Origin: Piper betle | Lineage: Eukaryota > Streptophyta > Magnoliopsida > Piperales > Piperaceae | Length of the DNA: 64,000 bases | NCBI GenBank assembly: GCA_033002965.1 | Contig: JAURVB010012318.1 | Coordinates: 1-64,000, forward strand | Direction: 5' to 3' | In this document: positions 49,901-59,333 of the stretch, in pieces | How the letters are laid out: every line of letters begins with the position of its first letter | How positions within the stretch are numbered: the first letter of the stretch is position 1 | Position numbers and translations under genes: made by a program | Notes under the pieces: generated by a model | Seen by the model: only the letters and a program-made list of their open reading frames with translations | Told to the model about the DNA's origin: nothing | The model's database searches: none

Positions 49901-50302
49901 GGTTTCATTTCCATAATTTGAGATGTTTTGACTGTTTTTCTAAAATGGTGCTTGTAGATGTGTGCAGTGTATCCATAATCTCACTTTTGTGATGGAGAAA
50001 TTTTCTGTTTGTTCATTTTAAAACATTTTTTTCTTCAATTGTTGTGTTTGTTTATAAAGAAACTATGTTTGCTACAATGAAATTTAAATAGAAGTAGAAA
50101 GAGGCATGGTTATCTATTGTCTGCAGATTTCTTTTGACGGAGGTTGCATGTTATTTAATTGTGGTTTTTTTTTTCTGTGATGGATTCCATTGAACTGAAA
50201 TTATTTGATTGTACATAGGTGAAGAGGAAGAAAGCTGCACATGCAGGTATGTTTGACATAGCAAAGACGGCTAATAGACCCATGATACACATTGGCGGTT
50301 GA
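46956..50302 (+). CDS. CNX2: CNX2, GTP 3',8-cyclase (MoaA-type molybdenum cofactor biosynthesis), 1-nt frameshift
   Basis: Exons: (start uncertain, 46956 or upstream)-47548, 47885-48052, 48137-48328, 48501-48569, 50219-50302, all GT-AG. One base is missing from an A-run at 47387-47391. Restoring it gives 368 aa from 46956, near the usual 390. The radical-SAM cluster motif is CNLRCQYC in [18 protein letters not shown], and [13 protein letters not shown] follows. The C-terminal cluster is [18 protein letters not shown], and the chain ends MIHIGG with the double glycine essential in MoaA proteins. With CNX3 it converts GTP to cyclic pyranopterin monophosphate, the first step of molybdenum cofactor synthesis, in mitochondria. 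The N-terminus before [12 protein letters not shown] is poorly conserved and the targeting peptide is not settled. Intron 4 is 1.65 kb without a recognised insert. If the deletion is real the product stops soon after TTNGIVLAK and lacks the C-terminal cluster. Confidence 0.9.
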
Positions 50303-53300
50303 GGAATGGCACTTCAAACTCCTTACACTTGTTGTATTTTTGTGGCTAATTTTCCTCCCCATTAACTCAATGTATCAACAATGGTTGAACTCTCTCTGAT
50401 GTATACTAAGTTCACGAGTAAATAATGTAGCAAGGAAGTGTAGCTCTGATAAAATAAAGATACAGAACAGAAGTATAACAGTTATATTAAATGATAGGTG
50501 TCAGGATGTGGGGCTTATTGATCCTACATAACTTTTCGCACTATTGTAAAGTTTATTGTTTTCTTGAACAGAACAAACTAAAATTCAATGTGTTTTGGAA
50601 GGTTCAAACTTTAGAGTGGGCAAACTTTTACCTAATTGTGGTTTCTATTCATTTGTAACTTACTCAGGTTTTACTTAGTTCTCAATGATATTGTCTAGTC
50701 CTACTGTCCTAGCATTATTACTTCAATTGCATTCTGTGAGGATGTTTTTTGTTGATTAAATTTTATATTGCACTAAAATTTATAGCTGACATTTGATGTT
50801 AATATTTTTGTGTGCAAAAGTATGCATACGGGTTGGGAATGAAACTGTTTCCTGTATTGGATCATTTGTTGAAGAGGTGTAACTGCGTAGGAGAGTACTA
50901 TGTACAACTCTCCTGCTCAATAAGTAGGAAGCCGTTTTCTGTTGGGTGATTATGATGCTGTACATTTCACAATCCTTCATCACTCATAAGAACCATGGTG
51001 AAGAAAGCGTTCTCATTTTTTCCTTTCAGGAGCAAAAGAATATATTCTTGAGCACAGACTGCATGTTCTGCCCTGTTATATGTCAATTTGAAGTGGGTTT
51101 CCTATGTTTGAAACAAGATAGAACACATTCACGGGAGGATTTTGTTTGCTTATTCCTGAGTATGACTATTTAGATTAAATCCAGCGAGGTAGATGGCCTT
51201 CAAATTATTCTACATTGTCAATTGTTCTCACTTTTTATATTCTGTTGATATTGGTGCATTTGTTATCCCTTTAGTTGGGTGTATGGTGCATTTTTTTATA
51301 TAACTTCTTGAGGAAATATAGTTAATGTTTTTGGTCTTTTCTGATCCTCCCATTGGTCTGATTATGATGAGTTTGTCTCCCAGGAGCGAAGTAATTGTCC
51401 AAAGCCATTTGAAGATGGCCAAAGTCGTTTTTCTCGAAACTTGTCTAGATCTATGGCATGGCTAATATTAGAGACAATTTCTGATAGTAAAAATATGTTC
51501 TATTTGAACGAGGAGATGGACTATGATCTTTTTTTTTAAAAAAATTGTATTTTGATTGGTGTAATATTTTATTTATATAAATGAGTAAAACCCAAGACCA
51601 GGTAATGCCACACGTCCACTACAAATTTTAAAATATTATCCTTTATTTTAATTAGGATCTGCTTTGTGTCTTATTGTTATTTCATGACCTTTATTTCCTA
51701 TTAATAAAAGAAAATTAAGTTATAATTTTACCCTTTTATTATGAAAACAGTAAGTAATAAATTTAAATCATCCAAAATTAGCCCCTATTTTAAGTTTAAA
51801 TAAGTAGATTTCTTAAATCAATAAATTAGGAAATAGTCTTGTTCGATCAGAGTAGCACATAGTTGATCTAGTTTAATTAGTTTGGTGCTAGTGAAATCTC
51901 TTGTGTGGTGTTATGGGCTCAAGTATTTGATGTGTTCGTTGTCATGTTGTTCAAATGGCATCAATTACCAAGTTGGTGCAAGTGTTGTTTTGTTGCGTAG
52001 AGTAAATTTAGGGTTGTGTTTGAGTATGGTCACGCTTAAAGCTATGTTGCATACATTTCAGGCATACCTTCCAGTCCTAGTTGTCCCCTAAAAGCTTCCC
52101 AGGTCAGGCAATTTATTTCCCTCACCTTTGCCCTTCTTTTCCCCTTGTTTATCCCTTTCAGCTAAGTTCTAGGGCTGTTAAACCCGGGTTTTACCCGATG
52201 ATTTTAGTTTTGGTTTGGCCTCTACTTGAATCAAGTTGCTTATTAAGCCCTTTTTGTCACGAGCTTATGTATGGCATATACATGCGAGCCCTAACCTTAA
52301 TTTCCTCCCATACTCAGTGCCACCCCACTATACACTATATCATCTCAGTTCTTACTTTTAGTTTTTATTTGAGTCAAGTCTTGTTAAGTTTAGGATTATG
52401 TCCCTCATGAGTTTAGTTTGTTTGTTACGTATTTGGAACCCTTTTAAACTATGCTGACCCTTGCGAGACCTATAGTGTGGTTCCCAAGGTTGCCCCGGCC
52501 AACCCTAGGGTGAAAACCATGGGTGCGCAAACTCCACCCATCGCAAAGGTTCCCTCCCAACATTTTTACATTGGTGCCTTACAATTTCCAACTGCCCTTT
52601 TCCTTGCGGCCAAAATTAGGGTTTCACACATTTTTGGTCAATACAAAGTATTGTGACAGTATCCTTGAACCCGACTTTGCGTTTGGCTTGCTTCAACATG
52701 CATGCAAGGTCTGGTTGTGAATGTTATGTGGCCAGCTTGGTAGAGGTCAACACCCTTGCACTAGGATGACACCCTTACACTAACCTTGATTTTTTGCCCA
52801 TAAATAAGGTCTCTTCTCTACCATTTTCACCATTTTCCCTCCATGCTCCGACCTTCCCCTTCCCCTCGCCTTTCCACTTCTTCCACAACCTCTTTAGCCT
52901 TCTCTAGCCCTCTCCAAGTGAACAAAAACACTAAGAATAGTAGGTCTTGAGGTAAGAAGCCCCAAGAAACCTCCTCCTAGCCCATGCGCAAAGGTCTCAC
53001 ATTTTACCTCATATCTGATGTTTGTTTGTCTATTTACTTGCTATTTTGATGCATTTTTTAATATTTTATTCATGTATATCTTTGTCATATAAGCATTACG
53101 AACCAGGTTTCATCATGATTGAATGTGTATAAAAATAGTTGTGATTGTTTCACGTTGTATGTGTAAGGATATATACCGTTTCGATAGATATTTTATATCT
53201 CATGTTATAGGCCATAGTTTTGTAAGATCTTAATCTTGTTATGTCCGTGAGAGTTAATTCTATAAGTATTATAGAACATGTATTGTAAGATTATGCATAT

Positions 53301-53779
53301 ATGAGTATGTATGGGTGCCAAACTTGGCTAAAGGTGTAAGAGTTCTTGTTTACAACTACTTAGCCGCCACTTTTCTAATTTTTACACCCTGATTTAGTTG
53401 TATTTACATCCTATCTTTTCGTGATCGTAACTTATGATGTTAACTACATATTGGTAAAATACCTTGCTAAAATAATCACGTTAAGAGTTTAAATAAAATC
53501 CCTAATTACATTGTGCGCTTGATGTAATATTGATGCATTATGTCATACTATGAGATTATGCTTCTCAATGAACTTGCTAAAATATACCAATAAAATATAT
53601 AAAAATTGTAAAAGGATTCATTAGGTGCCTATTGAAAATATATAAATTGTAGGAGTTAAAGTAGTTTAAATGGTTAGCTAATTCAGACCTTCAGACTCTA
53701 CATGAATGAAGGGGTAAAATCTTAATTCCCTACCTCCAGTGATAAAATCTCAAACCTTAGACTTTTGGTGGCAGTCGCT
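50303..53779. other. CNX2 3' flank and long spacer
   Basis: 50303-51200 is T-rich and may contain the CNX2 3' untranslated region. From 51540 to 51860 the DNA is AT-rich. 51860-53300 has a mixed composition (for example 52100-52920 is C/T-rich with phrases like TTGAGTCAAGTCTTGTTAAG and TTGAATCAAGTTGC) and could be a decayed retroelement. I found no conserved protein block, tRNA primer site or terminal repeat, so its nature is open. Confidence 0.35.
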
Positions 53780-54330
53780 CAGTCAGAAGGTGCACTTCAT
53801 GGTGTTCAAGCTCATGTTCTTTGTGAAGATGCTCTTCACGTAACCTCCACGGCCAACGGCCGTCTTGATTTGGACAGCGACCTCGGAGTTGAAGGCGGTG
53901 ATGTCCTCGGCAAGAATGTCGTCGATGCCGCCACACATCTCGCTGCCAACGGCAATGACGGCGTTGGTAGGGGATGTGCAGGTGAGTGACGGACTATGAC
54001 TTGCTTGGTGGGCATGACGTAGGCAAAGCTGTATTGGTCCCAGCCGCTCTTGACGGCAATGCAATCGTCCCCGGAGACTAGCAGTCTTCGATCTTCACGT
54101 TTATACATGAATCTGATACAAATTAAATTTGACAAATCACAAATTAATGGAAGGAAGAAACTCGCATGCATGAGCTGATTATAAATATTTCTAATTTATG
54201 TGATTAGCTCAAGAAGGTGGATCCTGACCAGAATTGATCCCATCCGTATTTGGAGATATGGTAGATGCAAGGATAGTAACACCCTTCACAATAACATTGC
54301 TGGCCCTGAAATTTAAAAACCTCTGGTTAG
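53780..54330 (-). pseudogene. polygalacturonase (GH28) pseudogene fragment, copy 2
   Basis: On the minus strand: NVIVKGVTILASTISPNTDG (about 54300-54240), an intron-like gap, VKIEDC immediately followed by a stop because 7 bp are missing, then SGDDCIAVKSGWDQY. After another shift it reads SPTNAVIAVGSEMCGGIDDI and LAEDITAFNSEVAVQIKTAV, then GRGGYVKSI. The catalytic GDD and the GRGGYVK region of plant GH28 enzymes are present, but there are at least two frame breaks. It reaches further toward the C-terminus than copy 1. N-terminal coding remains at 56890-57190 could be its own front end, separated by inserted elements. Confidence 0.88.
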
Positions 54331-54342
54331 TCATAAACATTT

Positions 54343-54678
54343 GCGGGGGCGCCAGCCGGGCGGAGGAGCGCGGATCGGGCGGTGGCAGAGAGGGGTTGGC
54401 GGTGGCTGCGGGGTGCCGGCAGGGGCGGGGACCACGGCGGCAAGTGGTGGCCGGGCGGGGAGGGGGTGGAGGGCGGGGCGCCGGCGGGGGGTGAGGCCGC
54501 GGCGGCGGGCGGTGGCGCGGACGTGGGTGGGAGGGCTGGTTTGGGCGGGTCAGCCGGGCAATCGGATCTACAAATCTGAAAAATTGAAGGAAGAATGAGA
54601 GCCGCTAGATTTTAATCCAACGGCTCTCATTTAGCAGTGTATGGTGCGTTACAAAAACTTGCATCGCACCATAGCACT

Positions 54679-54680
<2 letters not shown>
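54343..54680. mobile_element. GC-rich hairpin-ended element
   Basis: It starts abruptly after CATAAACATTT, where paralogous DNA (43160) continues differently. About 230 bp of very GC-rich DNA is followed by a short AT segment, then the hairpin AGAGCCGCTAG / CCAACGGCTCT, and a terminal hairpin ATGGTGCG / CGCACCAT. The GC-rich part matches 55560-55690 (GGTGCCGGCAGGGGCGGGGA versus GGTGCCGGCAAGGGCGGGGA). It has the same layout as one arm of the foldback at 6362-9240. The frames across it are compositional. Confidence 0.65.

Positions 54681-54765
<85 letters not shown>
54681..54765. repeat. 85-bp TA microsatellite
   Basis: Long uninterrupted (TA)n tract, the longest in the window. It directly abuts the hairpin end of the GC-rich element, as TA tracts also abut the foldback at 6362-9240. 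Confidence 0.95.
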
Positions 54766-54768
<3 letters not shown>

Positions 54769-55200
54769 AAGGAATGTTAATGTACTTTTTGAATTTATTT
54801 TTGATTCCTCTCATGACTCGACTCCGTTTAATGATGCCCGAAGCCAAACTTTAAGAATGATTTCTATTAGGGAAAAATTTATATGAGTTACGCCTTAGAT
54901 AGTTTATATGAGTTACATATTTAATTTGAACTTTTGCAGTGCGTTTCACAAAATAATATTTATATATATTAAAATTAAGGTGCATAAGTAGGAGGTTTAA
55001 TAAAATTTTACTTTTTTTTAATATCATCATCACCTACTTTAAAATTTTCAAAAGTTGCACAAGTTAATAGATATTTTGAAATTAATTTTCATTAGAATTA
55101 TTTTGATAATTAAAATAAAAAAGTTAAAACAATAGATTGTGTTAAAATTTTATAATTACTTTTATTATTTCTTATTTTATTTATCAATATAATTTTTGAA
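54766..55200. repeat. AT-rich duplicated flank (partner 43250-43616)
   Basis: It continues the homology with 43250-43616: CCTCTCATGACT, TTAGATAG(T/C)TTAT, AAAATTAAGGTGCATAAGT, ATATCAT(C/T)ATCACCTACTTT. It is non-coding and includes the dispersed repeat also found at 1380-1745. Confidence 0.65.
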
Positions 55201-55289
55201 CAGTGAGACCCACTAAATTGATTGGAATAAAAGGTATAGCTAATACAAACTATACGAGGTATAACTCATATATATATATATATATAGGA

Positions 55290-55910
55290 AAATATTACCA
55301 TGGGCTGCATCAAAATGCGGCCCATTGGCAGCTTTATTCGCGTGGGCCGTCAGATCTTGATCCGACGGCCCACAATCAAACCACCCACCCACTGTTGGAC
55401 CGGCCCGCTAGACCCGCCTGACCCGCCTGACCTGCCGGATCCGCCCTCCGCCCGCGACTGCCCCGCCCTCCCGCTCGGGCGGTGGCAGAGGGGGGTGGCG
55501 GGGGCGCAGGGGCGCAGATCTGGCGGTGGCGGTGGCGGAGAAGGGGGGGTTGGCAGCAGCTCCAAGGTGCCGGCAAGGGCGGGGATGACGGCGGCGGGCT
55601 GTGGCCGGGTGGGGGGAGGGGGGTGGAGGGCAGGGCCGCCGGCAGGGGCGAGGCCGCGGCGGCAGGCGGCGAGGCCACGGTGGGGCGGTCGCGGGCGGGA
55701 GGGGCCGGGCGGTCTCGGGCGGGAGGGCGGGTCGGGCGGGTCTGGCGGGTCGGTCCAACAGTGGGTGGGGGGGTGGGTGGGTGGTTTGATTGTGGGCCGT
55801 TGGATCAAGATCCGATGGCCCACACGAGGCAGCGCATTGGTGTTTTATTGTGGGTGGGGGGTGGGTGGGTGGTTTGATTTGGGCCGTCGGATCAACATCC
55901 GACGGTCTCT
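55290..55910. mobile_element. 620-bp GC-rich foldback element
   Basis: The left hairpins GGGCTGCATC...GCGGCCC and GGGCCGTCAGATC / GATCCGACGGCCC are mirrored at the right by GGGCCGTTGGATC / GATCCGATGGCCC. A further GGCCGTCGGATC / GATCCGACGG hairpin lies at about 55881-55907. Arms carrying CCACCCACCCACTGTTGGACC (left) and its complement (right, near 55750) enclose a GC-rich core shared with 54343-54680. The layout is hairpin caps, GC-rich arms and no transposase. Confidence 0.7.
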
Positions 55911-56889
55911 TACTATTAACCTCATTAATTGTAATGGAAGTCATATATTTATTAATTTTTAAGTGTTCAAAAGAATAATAAATATTATTTTTTTGATTTA
56001 TTGGATTGAAAAGATAATACAAACAGCTCTTGTTTAAGTCGGGTTTAAAAACCGACTTTTTAAAGATTGGGTAAGTAGAACCCGGAGTAAATGGGGTGAA
56101 TGTTGCATGAAGGAGAATAGAGCAGAGTGACATTGGAGACGAGGATGTCTTTGGGAGGAAGGATATCAACGAGGGAGGGGCGAGTGCGAGTGAACCGGCC
56201 TTGTCGATATTAGACCCACCACGTTCCACCTTCACCATCTATTGTCCCCTTATTTCCGACAAATCTATACAACGTGATTAAAGAGGTCTATAGATAATTT
56301 GTAGAAGTGAAAGGGGGAAAAAATGAGGCCTATTAGTAATTCATAAGAAAATTTTGTATATACTGACGTAAAAAATAAAAATAATAACATCTTTTCTATA
56401 AATTTAAATGCCATTATTGATATCTTGTTTTCTCGTAATAATAATTGTGTACCGGTTATTAGAACATCAATTAGGTTTGATCCTGTGATCAAATTAATCG
56501 TATTTACCGCATCTCTACCCCTTCCACAAGTAGGTAAGGGTTCTACTCGGATGTTGTGCACTAACCACAAGTTAGAAATTAGAATCTTATTAGGCAAGAT
56601 ATTACGCCATATGCTATTAGAGATAAACTCTAATTTTAAAAATAATCTCTCATTATTTCTTATATTATATCGATAGACTTTGATTTTTAAAATAGATTTT
56701 GATTTTAAAAGTAAACTCTAATTGAAAAAAAAGATAGATTATAATAATTTTATTTTATTTTAAATTTGTAATATTTGATTGGTTGATCTTTAATTTTCGA
56801 TGAGAGCACAATTTTTAATTTTTATTATTAATAATAGTAGATTTAAACTCTAAGCAGAATACTTAGAAAAGGACAAAAAAACATAAATA
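55911..56889. other. spacer without recognised gene
   Basis: Nothing was recognised except short frames on both strands (about 56265-56676) without family resemblance. A block at 56440-56600 is less AT-rich and unique in the window. Confidence 0.35.
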
Positions 56890-57190
56890 ATGTATTAGTT
56901 AGGTTTCCGACGTGGGTGGCGAGGAGGACGGCATCGTTGTCCAGGAAGACCGTGAAATGGCTGGTAAGGTTGAACATGAAGCTGCCCTTTAGCCACTTCC
57001 CGGGTGGAATAATACAGTTGAGCTGTCCTTGGGCTTAAGGTCGGAGTGGTGGGCAATGGCCTCCATGAACGCTTTCGTGTTGGACGTCAGCTCGTCTCGG
57101 CACCGAATTCCATCAGCAACGCACAGCCTTGTATTTGGCAATCAACAGGAGTGGCGCCGGCGACGACAAAACCCAGCATGAGCAGGATTA
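56890..57190 (-). pseudogene. polygalacturonase (GH28) N-terminal pseudogene fragment
   Basis: Read on the minus strand with frame breaks, it gives MEFGAE...SNTKAFMEAIAHHSD, then FHPGKWLKGSFMFNLTSHFT and VFLDNDAVLLAT. This is the N-terminal region of plant GH28 enzymes (family wording: FGAVGDG, NTKAF, PxGxWLTGSFNLTSH, LxxDAVLL). At least two frame shifts separate the blocks. It lies upstream, in transcription sense, of the central fragment at 53780-54330, with GC-rich elements in between. It may therefore be the displaced first exon of the same dead gene. Confidence 0.75.
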
Positions 57191-57360
57191 GGCTGGACAA
57201 ACCCTACAATAATTTCTGCACAATTTTCTTTTCAATGAAATTTGTAGTATCGTACTACGAAAATCGGGTCGATGTTTTCATGACACTCGTGATAAACGAG
57301 AAAACATTTACCACCTTGAATTAAGGAAGTTTGATAGATTTCCGTCGTATTAAAATTTCA

Positions 57361-57950
57361 TTAAAGCTTTCGGTTTTTGCAAAAACTCTTTTTTCTTTTT
57401 CTCCAGACTAGGAAAATCAATTTGAATTGTCAAAATAATATTTTCTACGATATAATTATCATACGGTACATGAACATACTTACCCGCATACACCAGCTTA
57501 CATCCATAGGGGGAATCAACTATCAATCTCTCTCTCACCCAACCCAAAAAATATCAATAAAGAAAATTTAATTCTAAATGGGAAAATAATAACGCAATTA
57601 AGAGTGTTTGCCGAACACAGAAAATTTAACTTTCTATGAAATGGAAATTTATAAAATGAGGGGCGGGTGGTTCATGATTTGATCATATTATACCCCCTGA
57701 AGTTAGAAATAAAGATCATTGATGGTTAGAACCAAGATTGTCCAAATTGAAGCAGAAATGAGAAAACAGAGAAACTTAAAATAATCAAGCACTCAAATAT
57801 GGATGGAGATGGAGTTCTTCCCATATGCAATATGAGTTTATTAAAAAACTACGTAGTTCCAGCTCCCATTTTAATTAACTAATTACTATAATTACGATTT
57901 TTTTTCCGGCGAGTGAAATTTTGTGGGCTCTATTTTAACCTCACCTAGTT
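57361..57950. repeat. 590-bp duplicated block, copy 2 (partner 38625-39215)
   Basis: Near-identical to 38625-39215 (see that entry). In this copy it lies directly upstream, in minus-strand sense, of the polygalacturonase N-terminal remnant; in the other copy it lies 3' of PPCK. It is probably a mobile or recombination-copied block rather than part of either gene. Confidence 0.85.
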
Positions 57951-58601
57951 TAGTGAACGTATGAGTTGTCCTAATAAAGAGAGGTTAAAAATGTTGCCCC
58001 CTTGGCATCCAGTAGAGCTAAATTAAGACATTAAAAAACCTATAGAGAATAAAACGATTACCTAGTTATTTTATTTATTAAAGTAATTAAAAATTAAACA
58101 AAAATTAAACAATTATATTAAAGTACTCGATTTTTTTTCACATCACCGTTCAACTTTTCATGCCTTATATACATAAAAATATTTTTTTAAGGGAAAAAAT
58201 CAACAAAATGGTCTGCTGCACACATATTTTAAACGTCATCGGAGTCAACGTGAATGTCGCACGGGAATGACGTATGAGACATGAAACAACTCTTTTTCGC
58301 ACTCTTAAAACGAGAGGGGAGCATATTCGCAACTATTGAAGATTTGGTTGATAAATAGGAGAAGGCATGCAACTTATCAAACCATGTTTTCTTCTCCCCT
58401 TGGCAAGCTATTACCTCACCCCTCGAATCATGATTTCTCTGCTTCCCTTTTCTTCTTTCGTACGTTGGCTGTACTTATTGGTTCCGGAAATTATGTAGCT
58501 TCTTTTTTTTTTTCTCATTTCCCTTGCCTTGAATGGTCTATACTTACACTTCGTGTCTAATTAAAACATGTTACAGTTTACTGGATAATGTATTCAATAA
58601 A
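57951..58601. other. spacer without recognised gene
   Basis: AT-rich, with short frames only and no motif that I can name. Confidence 0.35.
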
Positions 58602-58870
58602 TTAAGTTTGATTAGCACGAAAATAATATAAATGACATGAAAATCCTAAACGAATGGTTAAAGAAAAACAACATTTGGAATGGGAGTTCGAGTAGAGAAT
58701 TCCTCACTTTTTTCTCTTGTTCAAAACCATGTATCTCACACGGCTCGTGCCCAACCATATACAAAAGTTTTTTTATATTAACTATATTAATTAGAACTAC
58801 TTTTCCAAGACTGACTATTTTAAAATTTCGTGTCATGTATATTATTTTCATGCCAACTAAATAAACCCTA
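58602..58870. mobile_element. MITE, TTAGGGTTTATTTAG-ended, copy 2
   Basis: The left end (TTAAGTTTGATTAGCACG) pairs with the reverse complement of the right end (TTAGGGTTTATTTAGTTGGC). The inner words ATATAAATGACATGAAAAT and ATATACATGACACGAAAT also pair. The vocabulary overlaps that of the element at 4250-4692, so the two are likely one MITE group. Confidence 0.6.
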
Positions 58871-59188
58871 ACCTAATATATGCACCCGCCCGACACATGT
58901 ACACTAACTCATCAAGAAAATTTGCTTTCACTTGTGGACAAAATTGCCTTGTTGTTGATACTTATTTTATTCTAAAAATATATTGCCTTCAATTCAATAA
59001 ACATTTTTTCTTTGGAAAATATTTGTGGACGTAGAATAGGTAGAACGTAGATTTAATAAAAATTATAATTTTAAAATTCTTTTTCATTCTTAAAATTCTT
59101 TTAGTAAATGTCACTCCATGTATGTATAGTTTAATTCCAGAATGCTTGATAAGTACATTCAACATGTTGCAAAGGTAGATGCTTGCCA
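58871..59188. other. AT-rich spacer
   Basis: Nothing was recognised between the MITE and the LTR-like element that starts at 59189. Confidence 0.35.
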
Positions 59189-59333
59189 TGTAAAACCCAC
59201 GATTTGAGTGAGGGTTTTATATTCAGAACCGGTAGGTTCGACCGTTATTTTTTAGTCGAGTCAGTTTCAGAACACGGGTACCGAGCTGACGCCAGTCGTG
59301 TGTATGAGCTATGAGAGTCATGCGTACCCAAGT
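59189..59333 (+). mobile_element. left part of the interrupted host element E
   Basis: It starts TGTAAAACCCACGATTTGAG and runs to the target site CAAGT at 59329-59333. The same 145 bp occurs inverted at the end of the inserted copy (62280-62424) and upright, uninterrupted, at 41377-41517. The element continues at 62430. Confidence 0.85.

Noticed and set aside
55408..56238. 276-codon minus-strand open frame across 55.4-56.2 kb
   Set aside because: It runs through the GC-rich foldback and its hairpins; other frames are equally open. Compositional artefact.
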